A stretch of DNA of 64,000 nucleotides from UKL13-2 sp947085425 (GTDB lineage Bacteria > Pseudomonadota > Gammaproteobacteria > Burkholderiales > Usitatibacteraceae): positions 45,979 to 109,978 of the forward strand of contig CAMTWK010000029.1 of assembly GCA_947085425.1 (NCBI GenBank), read 5' to 3'. The position numbers and the translations under genes are program-made. Positions 23,349-32,379 of the stretch are shown here, one piece after another (the first letter of the stretch is position 1; each line of letters begins with the position of its first letter). The notes under the pieces were generated by a model that worked only from the letters and a program-made list of their open reading frames with translations, had not been told where the DNA came from and ran no database searches.

Positions 23349-24842
23349 TCAAAACCGTGGAATATCCGCAAACGGCATTTGTCCACCCGATACCCGCATA
23401 CGTCCGTATTCCGCACAACGACTCAGCGTCGGGATTGCTTTGCCAGGATTCAGTAATAACTTCGGATCAAATGATCGTTTCACCGCAAAAAACATTTCAC
23501 GTTCGGCATCGGTGAATTGGCTGCACATCTGGTTGATCTTTTCAATACCAACCCCGTGTTCGCCGGTGATGGTGCCACCGACTTCGATGCACAGCTCCAA
23601 CAAATCTGCCGCAAACGCCTCGGTTTTTTCCAATTCGCCGGGAATGTTGGCATCAAACAAAATCAGCGGATGCAAGTTGCCGTCACCGGCATGAAAGACA
23701 TTGGCGCAGCGTAATCCATACTTGATGGATAACTCGTCGGTCCGGCGCAATACATGCGCCAGGGCCTGACGTGGGATGGAGCCATCGATACAATAGTAGT
23801 CCGGTGAAATGCGCCCCACCGCCGGGAACGCCGCCTTACGCCCCGACCAAAACCGCAATCGCTCCCCCTCGTTATTTGAAACCCGACAAGCGGTGGCACC
23901 CGCCGCGACCATGACCGCCTCCATTTTGGCTATTTCTTCGGCCACTTCCTCGGGTGTGCCATCAGACTCACACAATAAAATAGCGGCTGCCTCCATGTCG
24001 TAACCGGCATGCACAAAATCTTCGACAGCGTGAATGGCAAGTTTGTCCATCATTTCCAATCCGGCCGGAATAATGCCCGCACCAATCACCGCTGCCACCG
24101 CCTCACCTGCTTTTTCTACATCATCAAAACTGGCCATCACCACCCGCTGCAACTGTGGCTTGGGAGTGAGCTTGACGGTGACTTCGGTGGTGATACCCAA
24201 CATGCCTTCCGAACCCGTCATGAGCGCGAGTAAATCGTAGCCGGGGCTATCGAGCGCATCGGAGCCAATGCTGATGGCGTCACCATCCACCGTGACCACG
24301 CCGATCTTGAGGATGTTGTGCACGGTCAATCCATATTTCAAACAATGCACCCCGCCGGCATTCTCGGCAACATTGCCGCCAATCGAACAGGCAATTTGCG
24401 ACGACGGATCGGGTGCGTAATACAGTCCCAGATGCGACACGGATTCGGAAATTTTCTGATTACGCACACCCGGCCCGACCACCGCCGTACGCGCGAGCCC
24501 ATCAATTTTTTCAATGCGACTAAATTTCGCCATCGACAGCAAAAGGCCGTCAGGCAAGGGCGTGGCCCCGCCGGAAAGCCCGGTGCCAGAGCCACGCGCC
24601 ACCACCTTTACATTTTGCTGGTGGCAAGCCTTCATGATTTGTTTGACTTCCGCCAGTGTCGACGGCAAAGCCGCCAGCATCGGTAATGCGCGATAAACCG
24701 ACAAGCCATCACATTCAAATGGGCGCAAATCCTCACGGCACGTCAGCACCGAGGACGCCGGTAAAAAAGTCTGCAACGCCGCCGCCAACTGCTGGCGGGC
24801 TTCATGTATTTGTTCATCACTTGATGTGGATGCGACGATCAT
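23349..24842 (-). CDS. glcD: Glycolate oxidase subunit GlcD (FAD-linked)
   Basis: Catalytic FAD subunit oxidising glycolate (or D-lactate-like 2-hydroxy acids) to glyoxylate. The 497-residue protein has RGSGTGLSGGATPLPDG (about 82-98) and SIGGNVAENAGGVHCLKYG (about 152-170) for FAD. The C-terminal FAD-oxidase domain carries HAGDGNLHPLILFD and GTITGEHGVGIEK, with the catalytic and metal-binding His residues. Length is standard. First gene of the glcDEF set; an AAGG ribosome site lies about nine bases upstream of the ATG. Confidence 0.95.
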   Translation of the reverse strand: MIVASTSSDEQIHEARQQLAAALQTFLPASSVLTCREDLRPFECDGLSVYRALPMLAALPSTLAEVKQIMKACHQQNVKVVARGSGTGLSGGATPLPDGLLLSMAKFSRIEKIDGLARTAVVGPGVRNQKISESVSHLGLYYAPDPSSQIACSIGGNVAENAGGVHCLKYGLTVHNILKIGVVTVDGDAISIGSDALDSPGYDLLALMTGSEGMLGITTEVTVKLTPKPQLQRVVMASFDDVEKAGEAVAAVIGAGIIPAGLEMMDKLAIHAVEDFVHAGYDMEAAAILLCESDGTPEEVAEEIAKMEAVMVAAGATACRVSNNEGERLRFWSGRKAAFPAVGRISPDYYCIDGSIPRQALAHVLRRTDELSIKYGLRCANVFHAGDGNLHPLILFDANIPGELEKTEAFAADLLELCIEVGGTITGEHGVGIEKINQMCSQFTDAEREMFFAVKRSFDPKLLLNPGKAIPTLSRCAEYGRMRVSGGQMPFADIPRF

Positions 24843-24876
24843 GTCTTGTTGCCTTGAAAGGGTAATTTGAATGATA

Positions 24877-24888
24877 GGTCATCCGACC
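24877..24888. promoter_or_regulatory. GGTC-N4-GACC inverted repeat upstream of glcD
   Basis: A short perfect inverted repeat, GGTC ATCC GACC, lies 35 bases upstream of glcD in the 237-base gap shared with the divergent DUF456 gene. Its size and symmetry fit a dimeric regulator such as a GntR-family GlcC-like protein, but no such regulator is encoded nearby and a repeat this short can arise by chance. Confidence 0.25.
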
Positions 24889-25079
24889 AACCATCGCCGA
24901 CAACATCGTCATAAGCTATTTATACCGGTCAGTATGCAATATCCGACGGCGCGAAGAGTGCAACGCGTGAAACAAATCCCGGACACCCCGCCGGAAAAGC
25001 CTGCAACAAAGCTAAAATGGCTACAGTTACAGGCGACATCCCCGCCTCCCCGCGTCACAAATGACAGGAAAAGCAGACA

Positions 25080-25574
25080 ATGGAAAGTGGCATCGGCTTA
25101 TATTTTTTGTGGACGCTGGTTGTGATCCTGATTTTGATTGGCCTGGCCGGCACCATTCTTCCCGCCATACCCGGCGTGCCGGTGATTCTGGGCGCTTTAT
25201 TTCTGGCGGCTTATCTTGGTAATTTCGAACGCATCGGCTGGCCGACACTGACGATATTGACCATCCTCACAGTTATCGCCACACTGGCCGACTTTGTCGC
25301 CACACTATTTGGCGCCAAACGCGCCGGTGCATCCAAATTAGCCTTGGTCGGTGCGGCGATTGGCAGTCTGATCGGCATTTTCTCCGGCCTCTGGGGACTG
25401 TTGATATTTCCGTTTGTCGGTGCCGTGGTCGGGGAACTCATCAACCGCCAACAGATCGCCCAAGCCAGCCGTGTCGGCATTGCCACTTGGCTGGGAATGG
25501 TGGTGGGTGCCTTGGCCAAACTTGCAATCGGACTAACCATGGTCGGCATAGTCGTGATTGCCCACTTTTTCTAA
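25080..25574 (+). CDS. DUF456 family membrane protein
   Basis: Inner-membrane protein of 164 residues with about five hydrophobic segments. The Gly/Pro-rich pattern LAGTILPAIPGVPVILGALF near residues 22-41 and the Gly-zipper-like LVGAAIGSLIGIFSGLWGL around 90-108 are typical of DUF456, whose function is unknown. AGGAAA precedes the ATG at 25080. It is divergent from glcD and converges with the methyltransferase-like gene after a 108-base gap. Confidence 0.8.
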   Translation: MESGIGLYFLWTLVVILILIGLAGTILPAIPGVPVILGALFLAAYLGNFERIGWPTLTILTILTVIATLADFVATLFGAKRAGASKLALVGAAIGSLIGIFSGLWGLLIFPFVGAVVGELINRQQIAQASRVGIATWLGMVVGALAKLAIGLTMVGIVVIAHFF

Positions 25575-25682
25575 CTACCCGTCGTTAACGAACAATACCC
25601 GCCGGCAAATTGCAGAAATTGCGAGCGACACCGTGTTTGGTCCCTGCGTTTTTGTTCCGCTCGCCGGGTGGCCAATCGGGGG

Positions 25683-26144
25683 TCAAATCCATCTGCGGAC
25701 TTTCGCTTTGTACGCCAAATAGTCTGCGCCAAATTTTTCAGAAAGCACTTTTTCTTCCGGCGCAATTTGAAAGCGGCTGATATAGAACACAAAAGCGACC
25801 GGTCCAAGCAATGACCACCACGACCACAAGTAAACCGCCCATGCACTCAGGAAAAAAACCAGGCCGACATACATGGGGTTTCGCGATACTTTATAAATTC
25901 CAGTCGCAACCATTGCCGACGTGGCGGTTGGACGCATCGGATTAATGGTGGTCTTGGCGCGGTAAAAAGAGAATAGCGCCAAAACATCACAGGCCGCCCC
26001 GGCAAATGCCAGTAAGATCACGACTACTATGTTGTGCAATGGGACTGACTCAATAGCCGGGATATCACCCGCCAAAAGCCACATCAGCGCCACCGCCATG
26101 AGCGCAACGACCGGTGGTGGAATTTTTAATTCAAGCGAGAACAT
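25683..26144 (-). CDS. Isoprenylcysteine carboxyl methyltransferase-like membrane protein
   Basis: Membrane protein of 153 residues with four or five helices. The signature GIYKVSRNPMYVGLVF (about residues 83-98) and the later EEKVLSEKFGADYLAYKAKVRRW match the ICMT/PEMT-like family of SAM-dependent membrane methyltransferases. Bacterial members rarely have a known substrate; prenylated or small lipid acceptors are possible. It lies 47 bases downstream of the protein kinase gene on the same strand. Confidence 0.78.
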   Translation of the reverse strand: MFSLELKIPPPVVALMAVALMWLLAGDIPAIESVPLHNIVVVILLAFAGAACDVLALFSFYRAKTTINPMRPTATSAMVATGIYKVSRNPMYVGLVFFLSAWAVYLWSWWSLLGPVAFVFYISRFQIAPEEKVLSEKFGADYLAYKAKVRRWI

Positions 26145-26191
26145 AGGCTTGTGATGAAAGTGACTATTTTCGAAATTCCATCGAATTTATT

Positions 26192-27466
26192 TCAGGTGAC
26201 CGTCAATCGTTGATTGGCGGCCTCGAGTCGCTCTACCAATGTGCCCAGGAATTTCCGGTCAAACAATGCACGGCAGGAATCACTCGCCGCATGTAGATCA
26301 GCAGCAGGTATTTTCATCATGACACAAGTTGAGGCGGTGGTGACGGTGGCCGATCGCTGGCCGGCCCGTGTTGCCAAATAAGCCATCTCGCCGACGCAGT
26401 CGCCGGCGGACAATATGTTCAATAGTTTTTTGTTGCGGGTGACCTTGACGTTGCCCTCGGCGATGATAAAAAATGAATCACCGGCATCCCCTTCCTTAAT
26501 CAGCGGCGAGTCCACTGGAAATTGCCGCCATTTACTGATGCGCACCACTTCCCACAACTCGTTTTCCGGAAAATTTCGGAAAAATGACAGCTGTTTGAGA
26601 AATCCAAACCGTTCAGTATCCGATACCTCTCCCTGCTGCTTTTGGGGGGTGTATTCGCTGCGCCAAAGTGCGGATAGATCACTGGCGAACTGTTCCCATG
26701 ATTGGTAGCGACGACTGACATCCTTGGATATTGCTTGTTTGACAATATCTTCCATCGGTGCCGAAATGCCGTCGCGGAAGCGGGACGGAGGCTCCGGGTC
26801 GTGGTTAATAATCTGATACGCCAGACTTTCGTGGCTGGTTGCCTCGTATGGCGGACGTCCGGCCAACAACATATACATGGTCATGCCGAGCGCATAAATA
26901 TCGGACTGCACACTCGACACCCCACCCTGTAAAACTTCTGGCGCCATATATAACGGTGAGCCGACCACGGTGGCCGCAGAGCTTGCCGACGACTTGACCG
27001 CCGCCCCAAAGTCACCAATTTTGATGTCCGTTCCAGATTTGTACAAAATATTGCCAGGTTTGATGTCGCGATGAATCAGCCCTTGAGAAAACGCAAAGTC
27101 CAATGCGCGCACCGCCTTGAAAATAATTTCAGCCACCACCTGCGGATCAAACAGACTTTCCGGCAATACGTATTTTTCCAGCGTACCCCCCTCCACGTAC
27201 TCCATGACAATGTAGCTCATGTCGTCCGCCACCACGGCATCTTGAATGCCGACAATATGCGGATGATCAATCTTGCCGGCAAGTCCGGCTTCATTCAAAA
27301 ACATTTGTTTGTAATGTTCGCCGTCAGCCGAATCTTTCAGCGCCAGCGGAAACATCAGCTTGATGGCAACGTCACGCAGGGTAAATGGGTCTTTGGCGAG
27401 ATAGACCTCACCCGTTGCGCCTTCCCCCAGTTTCTTGATGACCTTGTATTTGCCGATTGATTCCAT
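26192..27466 (-). CDS. Ser/Thr protein kinase with C-terminal cyclic-nucleotide-binding domain
   Basis: Eukaryotic-type kinase (about residues 4-265) followed by a cNMP-binding domain (about 300-410). Kinase motifs are complete: GEGATGEVYLAKD, the Lys in DVAIKLMF, HRDIKPGN, DFGAA and YMAPEVLQGG. The second domain has the PBC-like region GDCVGEMAYLATRAGQRSAT. There is no transmembrane helix, so a cytoplasmic kinase controlled by a cyclic nucleotide (or by a changed ligand) is inferred. The ATG at 27466 has a GGGGAAG site upstream; a GTG at 27472 is possible. It starts three bases after a truncated EAL gene, its former operon partner. Confidence 0.88.
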   Translation of the reverse strand: MESIGKYKVIKKLGEGATGEVYLAKDPFTLRDVAIKLMFPLALKDSADGEHYKQMFLNEAGLAGKIDHPHIVGIQDAVVADDMSYIVMEYVEGGTLEKYVLPESLFDPQVVAEIIFKAVRALDFAFSQGLIHRDIKPGNILYKSGTDIKIGDFGAAVKSSASSAATVVGSPLYMAPEVLQGGVSSVQSDIYALGMTMYMLLAGRPPYEATSHESLAYQIINHDPEPPSRFRDGISAPMEDIVKQAISKDVSRRYQSWEQFASDLSALWRSEYTPQKQQGEVSDTERFGFLKQLSFFRNFPENELWEVVRISKWRQFPVDSPLIKEGDAGDSFFIIAEGNVKVTRNKKLLNILSAGDCVGEMAYLATRAGQRSATVTTASTCVMMKIPAADLHAASDSCRALFDRKFLGTLVERLEAANQRLTVT

Positions 27467-27468
27467 TC

Positions 27469-27882
27469 TCACTTCCCCGCCTCATCAACTATCAATGTCC
27501 GATCATCGCCTGACGATCCGGTCAACACCCGCCCTATTATCACGACGCCGCCACCCCAGTGCAACTGTGCCCATCGATCAATCCCCTGATCACGGCAATT
27601 TGGCGACAATCGTATTGCCGGCAGGAGCGGGAGAAATCCGGCAGAAAATTCGTTCACGGGAACGACCCTTGAAATGAAATGTCCCTGCACCCGATCACAA
27701 CCCCATTTAAGAAACGCCGCCATTTGATCGGCCGTTTCAGCGCCCTCAGCAACGATCTGCAGATCAAGACTTCGGCCCATGCTGACTATCGCTTGAACAA
27801 TCGCGGCATCATCACGATCAAAAACAATATCGCGAATAAAGGAAGAATCGATTTTGCGGGCGTCGATCGGAAGGCGCTTTAA
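27469..27882 (-). pseudogene. Truncated EAL-domain (c-di-GMP phosphodiesterase) gene remnant
   Basis: Only the C-terminal third of an EAL domain is left. LKRLPIDARKIDSSFIRDI matches the conserved DxxKID..FI stretch, IVAEGAET is close to the VAEGVET loop, and GCDRVQGHFIS matches the end of the domain. The N-terminal part, including the EAL metal site, is missing because a short repeat element (27883-28134) joins directly to LKRL. The frame stays open through the element to 27999, giving a chimeric ORF, but it cannot be an active phosphodiesterase. The sequence beyond the element does not restore an EAL domain, so DNA was lost or rearranged. Confidence 0.8.
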
Positions 27883-28134
27883 CCTGCATATTTCACGGGG
27901 TTGCGTTCGAGAGTGGGTCGATTGGCGTGTGATTTTTCGTACGACTGACCACGGCATAGCGAGCTGTGTTTGGCAAATGAGCACGGCAAGAGAACGCAAA
28001 AGCGCATGTTCAGCGGCATGTTATCGAGCGCAAAAGCCCGATGTTTAATTAAAACCAAACTGGATGGCAAAGTGCGGTAACACTTAACGGGCAAGCCCCA
28101 AAGCAGAGCGGGGCCGACCCGTGAAATATGCAGG
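27883..28134. mobile_element. 252-bp repeat element with 17-bp perfect terminal inverted repeats
   Basis: Bounded by CCTGCATATTTCACGGG at 27883-27899 and its exact reverse complement at 28118-28134. No transposase can fit, so it is MITE-like or a deletion derivative of an insertion sequence. A second copy starts at 63860. In both copies the eight bases just before the left end (CGCTTTAA) are the same, so the true end may lie at 27875 or the target is preferred. No clean target duplication was seen. It truncates an EAL gene. Confidence 0.8.
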
Positions 28135-28461
28135 CTAGAGTGCGTGAATGTCAGTACAAAAATGCAGCTTCCCGCCACCCGCCCGGCCGCATCAAAATGC
28201 TGTGAAAACTCAACCAGAACCCAGTGCTCGCCAATTTCCCCAGATTCGCTATCAGCTCTAATTGGCAACACTCGACGTTTTGAATGCGTGGAAGTGCGTC
28301 ACCAATCAACGCCTGAGTATTTCGGTCGACAGTTTCAGATCCGCGAAATTGCCGTCGTGAAATTGCCGTTACATGACATGGTCAAAATCGTGGAATCACA
28401 AACAAACTGGAAAAATTAACTTGCTGGGCCCCGACGTCGCCGCCCCGCCTTTTAGCAGACG
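28135..28461. other. Gap with unrecognised coding remnant between repeat element and fhs
   Basis: This 327-base stretch has no complete gene. On the minus strand about 45 codons are open (28135-28283) with the peptide VLPIRADSESGEIGEHW and onward to FTHS, ending at the repeat element. It could be the remains of a gene that lay upstream of the EAL fragment. It has no recognised domain, and stops occur further upstream. No terminator for fhs could be identified. Confidence 0.4.
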
Positions 28462-30132
28462 TTAAAAAAGACCGACGATTTTTCCATTGTCATCGACATC
28501 GATTGAATTTGCGGATGGGACTTTGGGAAGGCCCGGCATGGTCATGACATCACCACAGACCATGACAACAAATTCCGCCCCGGCCGCCAATCGCACTTCG
28601 CGAATTGTCAAAACGTGCCCGGATGGTGCGCCACGCAATTGTGGGTCGGTCGAAAACGAATACTGCGTTTTCGCGACGCACACCGGATAGTGCCCGTATC
28701 CACCGTCCTGCAATCTTTTAATTTGCGTGCGAATCTTGCTGTCGGCGGTGATATCCGACGCGCCGTAAATTTTGGTCGCAATTGTTTTCATCTTGTCCCA
28801 AAGCGGCATGTCATCTTCGTAAACAAACTTGAAATTGCTCTTTTGCTCACACAAATCAACCACGATGTTGGCGACTTCGGTCGCCCCCTTGCCGCCGTCC
28901 GCCCAGTGTTTGGCGATGACAACTTTGCAGCCCAATTTGCCAACACGATCCATCAGCAACTTCACCTCGGCTTGCGTGTCGTGGGTGCGATGATTAACAC
29001 TGACCACACACGGCAGACCGTAGTGGTTCATGACGTTGTTGACATGGCGCTCAAGGTTTACAATGCCCTTTTCCAACGCGGCAAGATTTTCATTCGAGAC
29101 CTCTTTGACGTCCATGCCACCGTGAAATTTTAGCGCGCGCAGGGTTGCAACAATCACCACTGCGTCGGGTCTTAATCCCGACTTGCGACATTTAATATCA
29201 ATAAACTTTTCCGCGCCCAGATCGGCACCAAAACCTGCCTCGGTCACCACGTAGTCGCCCAGCTTGAGCGCGGTTTGGGTGGCAATCACCGAATTACAAC
29301 CGTGGGCAATGTTGGCAAACGGGCCGCCGTGGATAAACGCCGGGTTATTTTCCAGCGTTTGCACCAAATTTGGATGAAGCGCGTCCTTGAGCAGCGCCGT
29401 CATCGCCCCTTGGGCCTTCAGATCCTTTGCCAGGATTGGTTTTAAATCTTTGGTATAACCGACGACAATTTTGCTGATGCGGTTTTTTAAGTCCTTCAAT
29501 GATGTGGCGAGGCAAAAAATCGCCATGATTTCGGACGCGACAACGATATCAAAACCGTCTTGCCGCGGATATCCGTTACCCGGGCCACCCAACGCAATGG
29601 TGATCTCGCGCAGTGCACGGTCGTTCATGTCGACCACCCGCTTCCACGCGACCCGACGGACATCAAAACCAAGTTCGTTGCCATGGTTGATATGATTGTC
29701 GATCAACGCTGCCAGCAAATTGTTGGCCAATGCAATGGCGCTAAAATCGCCGGTGAAGTGCAAATTAATATCTTCCATCGGCACAACCTGGGCATAACCG
29801 CCCCCTGCGGCGCCGCCCTTCATGCCAAATACCGGACCGAGCGACGGTTCGCGCAAACAAATAATGGCTTTTTTGCCGATATGGTTTAAGGCATCACCCA
29901 GTCCGACGGTGGTGGTGGTTTTGCCTTCCCCGGCTGGTGTCGGTGAAATAGCCGTGACCAGAATCAACTTGCCGTTCTTTTTGTCTTTCAGCGAATCAAC
30001 GTAACTCAGGGAAATCTTTGCCTTGTAATGGCCATAGGGCTCTATGGCGCCATCAGGAATGCCCAGCTTTTCAGCAACCTGATAGATGCGTTTCATTTCG
30101 GCTTTTTGGGCAATTTCAATATCGCTAAGCAT
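28462..30132 (-). CDS. fhs: Formate-tetrahydrofolate ligase
   Basis: Joins formate to tetrahydrofolate with ATP to give 10-formyl-THF, feeding purine and one-carbon metabolism or running in reverse to release formate and ATP. The 556-residue protein has the nucleotide loop TPAGEGKTTTTVGLGDAL (about residues 65-82), REPSLGPVFGMKGGAAGGGY and ADGGKGATEVA; length is normal. GGAG lies six bases before the ATG at 30132, chosen over GTG/ATG sites up to 30144. Two FNR/DNR-type boxes sit at activator positions in its promoter, so low-oxygen or NO control is likely. Confidence 0.95.
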   Translation of the reverse strand: MLSDIEIAQKAEMKRIYQVAEKLGIPDGAIEPYGHYKAKISLSYVDSLKDKKNGKLILVTAISPTPAGEGKTTTTVGLGDALNHIGKKAIICLREPSLGPVFGMKGGAAGGGYAQVVPMEDINLHFTGDFSAIALANNLLAALIDNHINHGNELGFDVRRVAWKRVVDMNDRALREITIALGGPGNGYPRQDGFDIVVASEIMAIFCLATSLKDLKNRISKIVVGYTKDLKPILAKDLKAQGAMTALLKDALHPNLVQTLENNPAFIHGGPFANIAHGCNSVIATQTALKLGDYVVTEAGFGADLGAEKFIDIKCRKSGLRPDAVVIVATLRALKFHGGMDVKEVSNENLAALEKGIVNLERHVNNVMNHYGLPCVVSVNHRTHDTQAEVKLLMDRVGKLGCKVVIAKHWADGGKGATEVANIVVDLCEQKSNFKFVYEDDMPLWDKMKTIATKIYGASDITADSKIRTQIKRLQDGGYGHYPVCVAKTQYSFSTDPQLRGAPSGHVLTIREVRLAAGAEFVVMVCGDVMTMPGLPKVPSANSIDVDDNGKIVGLF

Positions 30133-30175
30133 GGCCATCTCCACAGATTAAAAGGCAGGGTACCAACATTGTAAA

Positions 30176-30181
30176 AGTATG
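30176..30181 (-). promoter_or_regulatory. Predicted -10 element of fhs promoter
   Basis: On the minus strand CATACT resembles the -10 consensus TATAAT. With this -10, transcription would begin near 30170, which places the FNR-type box at 30205-30218 exactly 41.5 bases upstream, the usual class II activator position. Confidence 0.45.
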
Positions 30182-30204
30182 AAACCGCAACCGTATCGCT
30201 GACC

Positions 30205-30218
30205 TTGATAGTGGTCAA
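30205..30218. promoter_or_regulatory. FNR/DNR-type box 1 upstream of fhs
   Basis: TTGATAGTGGTCAA matches TTGAT-N4-ATCAA with one change (G for A in the second half-site) and fits the DNR/NNR-like form TTGAT-N4-GTCAA. It is centred at 30211.5, 41.5 bases from the predicted fhs start of transcription. Confidence 0.6.
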
Positions 30219-30232
30219 GTAGAATGGCGGGT

Positions 30233-30246
30233 TTGATGCAGATCAA
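30233..30246. promoter_or_regulatory. FNR-type box 2 upstream of fhs / DUF1569 gene
   Basis: TTGATGCAGATCAA is a perfect TTGAT-N4-ATCAA site centred at 30239.5, 28 bases from box 1 and 69.5 bases from the predicted fhs start. It also lies 42 bases before the divergent DUF1569 ATG. No -10 at the right spacing was seen in that direction, so control of fhs is favoured. Confidence 0.65.
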
Positions 30247-30288
30247 TCAAGCCGCCAACCCCAAGCGACCCGCACAGGAATTTTCACA

Positions 30289-30771
30289 ATGACCGATTAT
30301 TTTAAGCCCCGCGAGCGCGACATCTTGTTTCGCCGGATAGAAGGGATCACGCCAGACATGCGCTCACGTGATGGCAGGGTGACCGGACATCAGCTTTTGG
30401 GACACCTAAACAACAGTCTTCGGGAAATTTGTGGTTTGCAGAAGCCCAAACGACCAAGCAATATTTTTGAACGAACAATCGGCAAATGGCTGGTTTTTTA
30501 TCTGATCCCATGGCCGGAATCGCCACCAAAAACGGCATCACAACTTTCCGAATTTGTTGGCCGGGTTAATCTGGCCTCGTTTGCGAATGACCATGAAACT
30601 TTTGTTTCACTGCTGAAGACGTTTGAGTACCAATCCGGCAACCAATCTCTGGAACCACACCCCATTTTTGGCCGATTGACCAAGGAGGAGTGGGGTAAAG
30701 TCATGTTTTTACACCTTGACTACCACCTCACGATGTTTGATATCCACGGAGATTTCTATGCACGCAAATGA
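30289..30771 (+). CDS. DUF1569/DinB-like protein
   Basis: Cytoplasmic helical protein of 160 residues resembling DUF1569 members of the DinB-like four-helix-bundle superfamily. His residues that could form a metal site occur in VTGHQLLGHLNNS (about 31-43) and near the C-terminus in FLHLDYHLTMFDIHG (about 142-156). Function unknown. AGGA lies before the ATG. The following NTF2-like gene begins inside its last codons, so the two are cotranscribed. Confidence 0.72.
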   Translation: MTDYFKPRERDILFRRIEGITPDMRSRDGRVTGHQLLGHLNNSLREICGLQKPKRPSNIFERTIGKWLVFYLIPWPESPPKTASQLSEFVGRVNLASFANDHETFVSLLKTFEYQSGNQSLEPHPIFGRLTKEEWGKVMFLHLDYHLTMFDIHGDFYARK

Positions 30772-31231
30772 ACAGCTGATTCGAAATTTTTATGCTGCGT
30801 TCGCTGCGCGTGATGCGGATGCCATGGGACGTTTTTATCACCCCGAAATTATTTTTTCTGATCCCGCCTTTCCAAAACTCATCGGTAAAGAGGCCGGTGC
30901 CATGTGGAAAATGCTGGTATCCCGCGGCAACGATTTGCAAATCACCCTGCTGGACGCCACCGCAAATAATGATGGTGGCTGCGCCACGTGGGAAGCGCGT
31001 TATACGTTTTCCAAAACCGGGCGGAAGGTCATCAACCGGGTTGACGCCTTGTTTGCCTTTCGGGATGGATTAATCTTTCGCCACATCGACCGTTTCGGCT
31101 TTTGGCAGTGGTCAAAACAAGCGCTGGGTCTGCCCGGCTTATTGCTGGGCTGGGCGTGGCCATTCAAGGCCATGGTCCGCAAACAGGCCGCCGCCTCGTT
31201 GGCCCAGTTCATGGGCCGACACACCGGCTAA
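30758..31231 (+). CDS. NTF2-like / SnoaL-like domain protein
   Basis: A 157-residue protein of the NTF2-like fold: it opens with EQLIRNFYAAFAARDADAMGRFYHPEIIFSDPAF, the usual helix and first strand. Trp and aromatic residues follow in the expected cone, and the C-terminal part ends in an amphipathic segment with possible membrane affinity (LPGLLLGWAWPF). Substrate unknown. The ATG at 30758 has GGAGAT upstream and overlaps the DUF1569 gene; the frame is open to 30716. Confidence 0.75.
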   Translation: MHANEQLIRNFYAAFAARDADAMGRFYHPEIIFSDPAFPKLIGKEAGAMWKMLVSRGNDLQITLLDATANNDGGCATWEARYTFSKTGRKVINRVDALFAFRDGLIFRHIDRFGFWQWSKQALGLPGLLLGWAWPFKAMVRKQAAASLAQFMGRHTG

Positions 31232-32379
31232 ATGTCGTCGATATGCGGGTGTCTGGACAAGTGTGATGTCCACATTGCCCGCGCCTCGCGTTCAACTTCC
31301 CGATGGTCGTCAGCGATACGCCGCGCACATTCATGCGCCGATGTGAGGTGAAATTTCGCCTCGGCTTGCCTGCCAAGCGCCCCCAGGCCGTCCGCCATGG
31401 CCTCGTGCAGTTGGGGTTGCGCGTTGCGAATATTATGACGCCTGGCCTGCTCCAAGCCATCACCAAACAAACGCAAGGCACCGGTCAGATCATTTTCCAG
31501 GCGCGCAATTCGGCCCAAAAACAGTAATGATTCGGTCACCACCAACGAATGTTTGAGTTGTTTGCCCAGAGCAAACGCGTCCGTAAAGAATTGTCTGGCG
31601 ACGGTGCGCTCATCTATTAAATAATAAAATTCGCCCAGTGACTGTGCCTTGGCGGCAAAATCCGGGTGATCACAATTGATGGCGGCGGATTTCAGCCCGT
31701 TTTGCATCAGCTTGATCGCATTTTTCAAATATTCGACCGCCGCATCAGGCGCACCACGATTAAGCGCATCAACTGCACGCTTTTTATACAGTCGACAGTT
31801 ATTGCCGGTTATCTTGGCAACATGCTCATGGCTGTGCAAACCCACATTTGTCAGCGCATCTTCAAGCAATTTTTCCGCCTCGTCGAAACGACCCATATCT
31901 CCGGACAATTCGGCCAGGGTGTTTTGGGCACGTGCGCAAAGAAACGAATCCGTTGCCCGATCGGCGATGTTCATACAGCCGCGCAACGCCTGCTCGGCGA
32001 GATCAAACGCGTTGACATCCTTGCAGGCCGCGGCAATAGTGATCAGCGCGTGCCCACTACCGGAGTGTTGATGTGCTTCTGCGAATCCAACATAGGCATC
32101 AATCCCACAGGCAATCGCCATCAAATGATCACCCCGTGCATAGTAGCAAATGGCACCGGCGTTTAATGCGCCGGCTTTGGCAATAGGCAACTGATGCGAC
32201 TGTGCAATCTCAATCGCGCTTTTTACGGCGTCAAGACCATCCCGCGGTTGTCCTGCGTAGGCGTATTGATGGGCGATTTCGCAAAACAAGTCGGCACGGC
32301 TTGCCGGAGTCAGGTGCGTGTTGTTTACTGCCACTAATAATTCGTCTAAGCCATCCGCTGAATTTGATAAGGTCAACAT
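31228..32379 (-). CDS. TPR-repeat protein
   Basis: Protein of 383 residues built from helix pairs resembling tetratricopeptide repeats throughout (for example LFCEIAHQYAYAGQPRDGLD and ALNAGAICYYARGD, later AKAQSLGEFYYLIDERTVAR). There is no signal peptide and no catalytic domain, so a scaffold or regulatory partner is inferred; TPR arrays of this style also occur in signalling proteins. It has no clear ribosome-binding site. It converges with the NTF2-like gene with a four-base overlap. About 215 bases without a recognised feature follow on its upstream side. Confidence 0.7.
   Translation of the reverse strand: MLTLSNSADGLDELLVAVNNTHLTPASRADLFCEIAHQYAYAGQPRDGLDAVKSAIEIAQSHQLPIAKAGALNAGAICYYARGDHLMAIACGIDAYVGFAEAHQHSGSGHALITIAAACKDVNAFDLAEQALRGCMNIADRATDSFLCARAQNTLAELSGDMGRFDEAEKLLEDALTNVGLHSHEHVAKITGNNCRLYKKRAVDALNRGAPDAAVEYLKNAIKLMQNGLKSAAINCDHPDFAAKAQSLGEFYYLIDERTVARQFFTDAFALGKQLKHSLVVTESLLFLGRIARLENDLTGALRLFGDGLEQARRHNIRNAQPQLHEAMADGLGALGRQAEAKFHLTSAHECARRIADDHREVEREARAMWTSHLSRHPHIDDI

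Noticed and set aside
27469..27999. 176-residue frame as an intact EAL protein
   Set aside because: Only the last third is EAL-like; the first 38 residues come from the repeat element, and the metal-binding EAL motif is missing.
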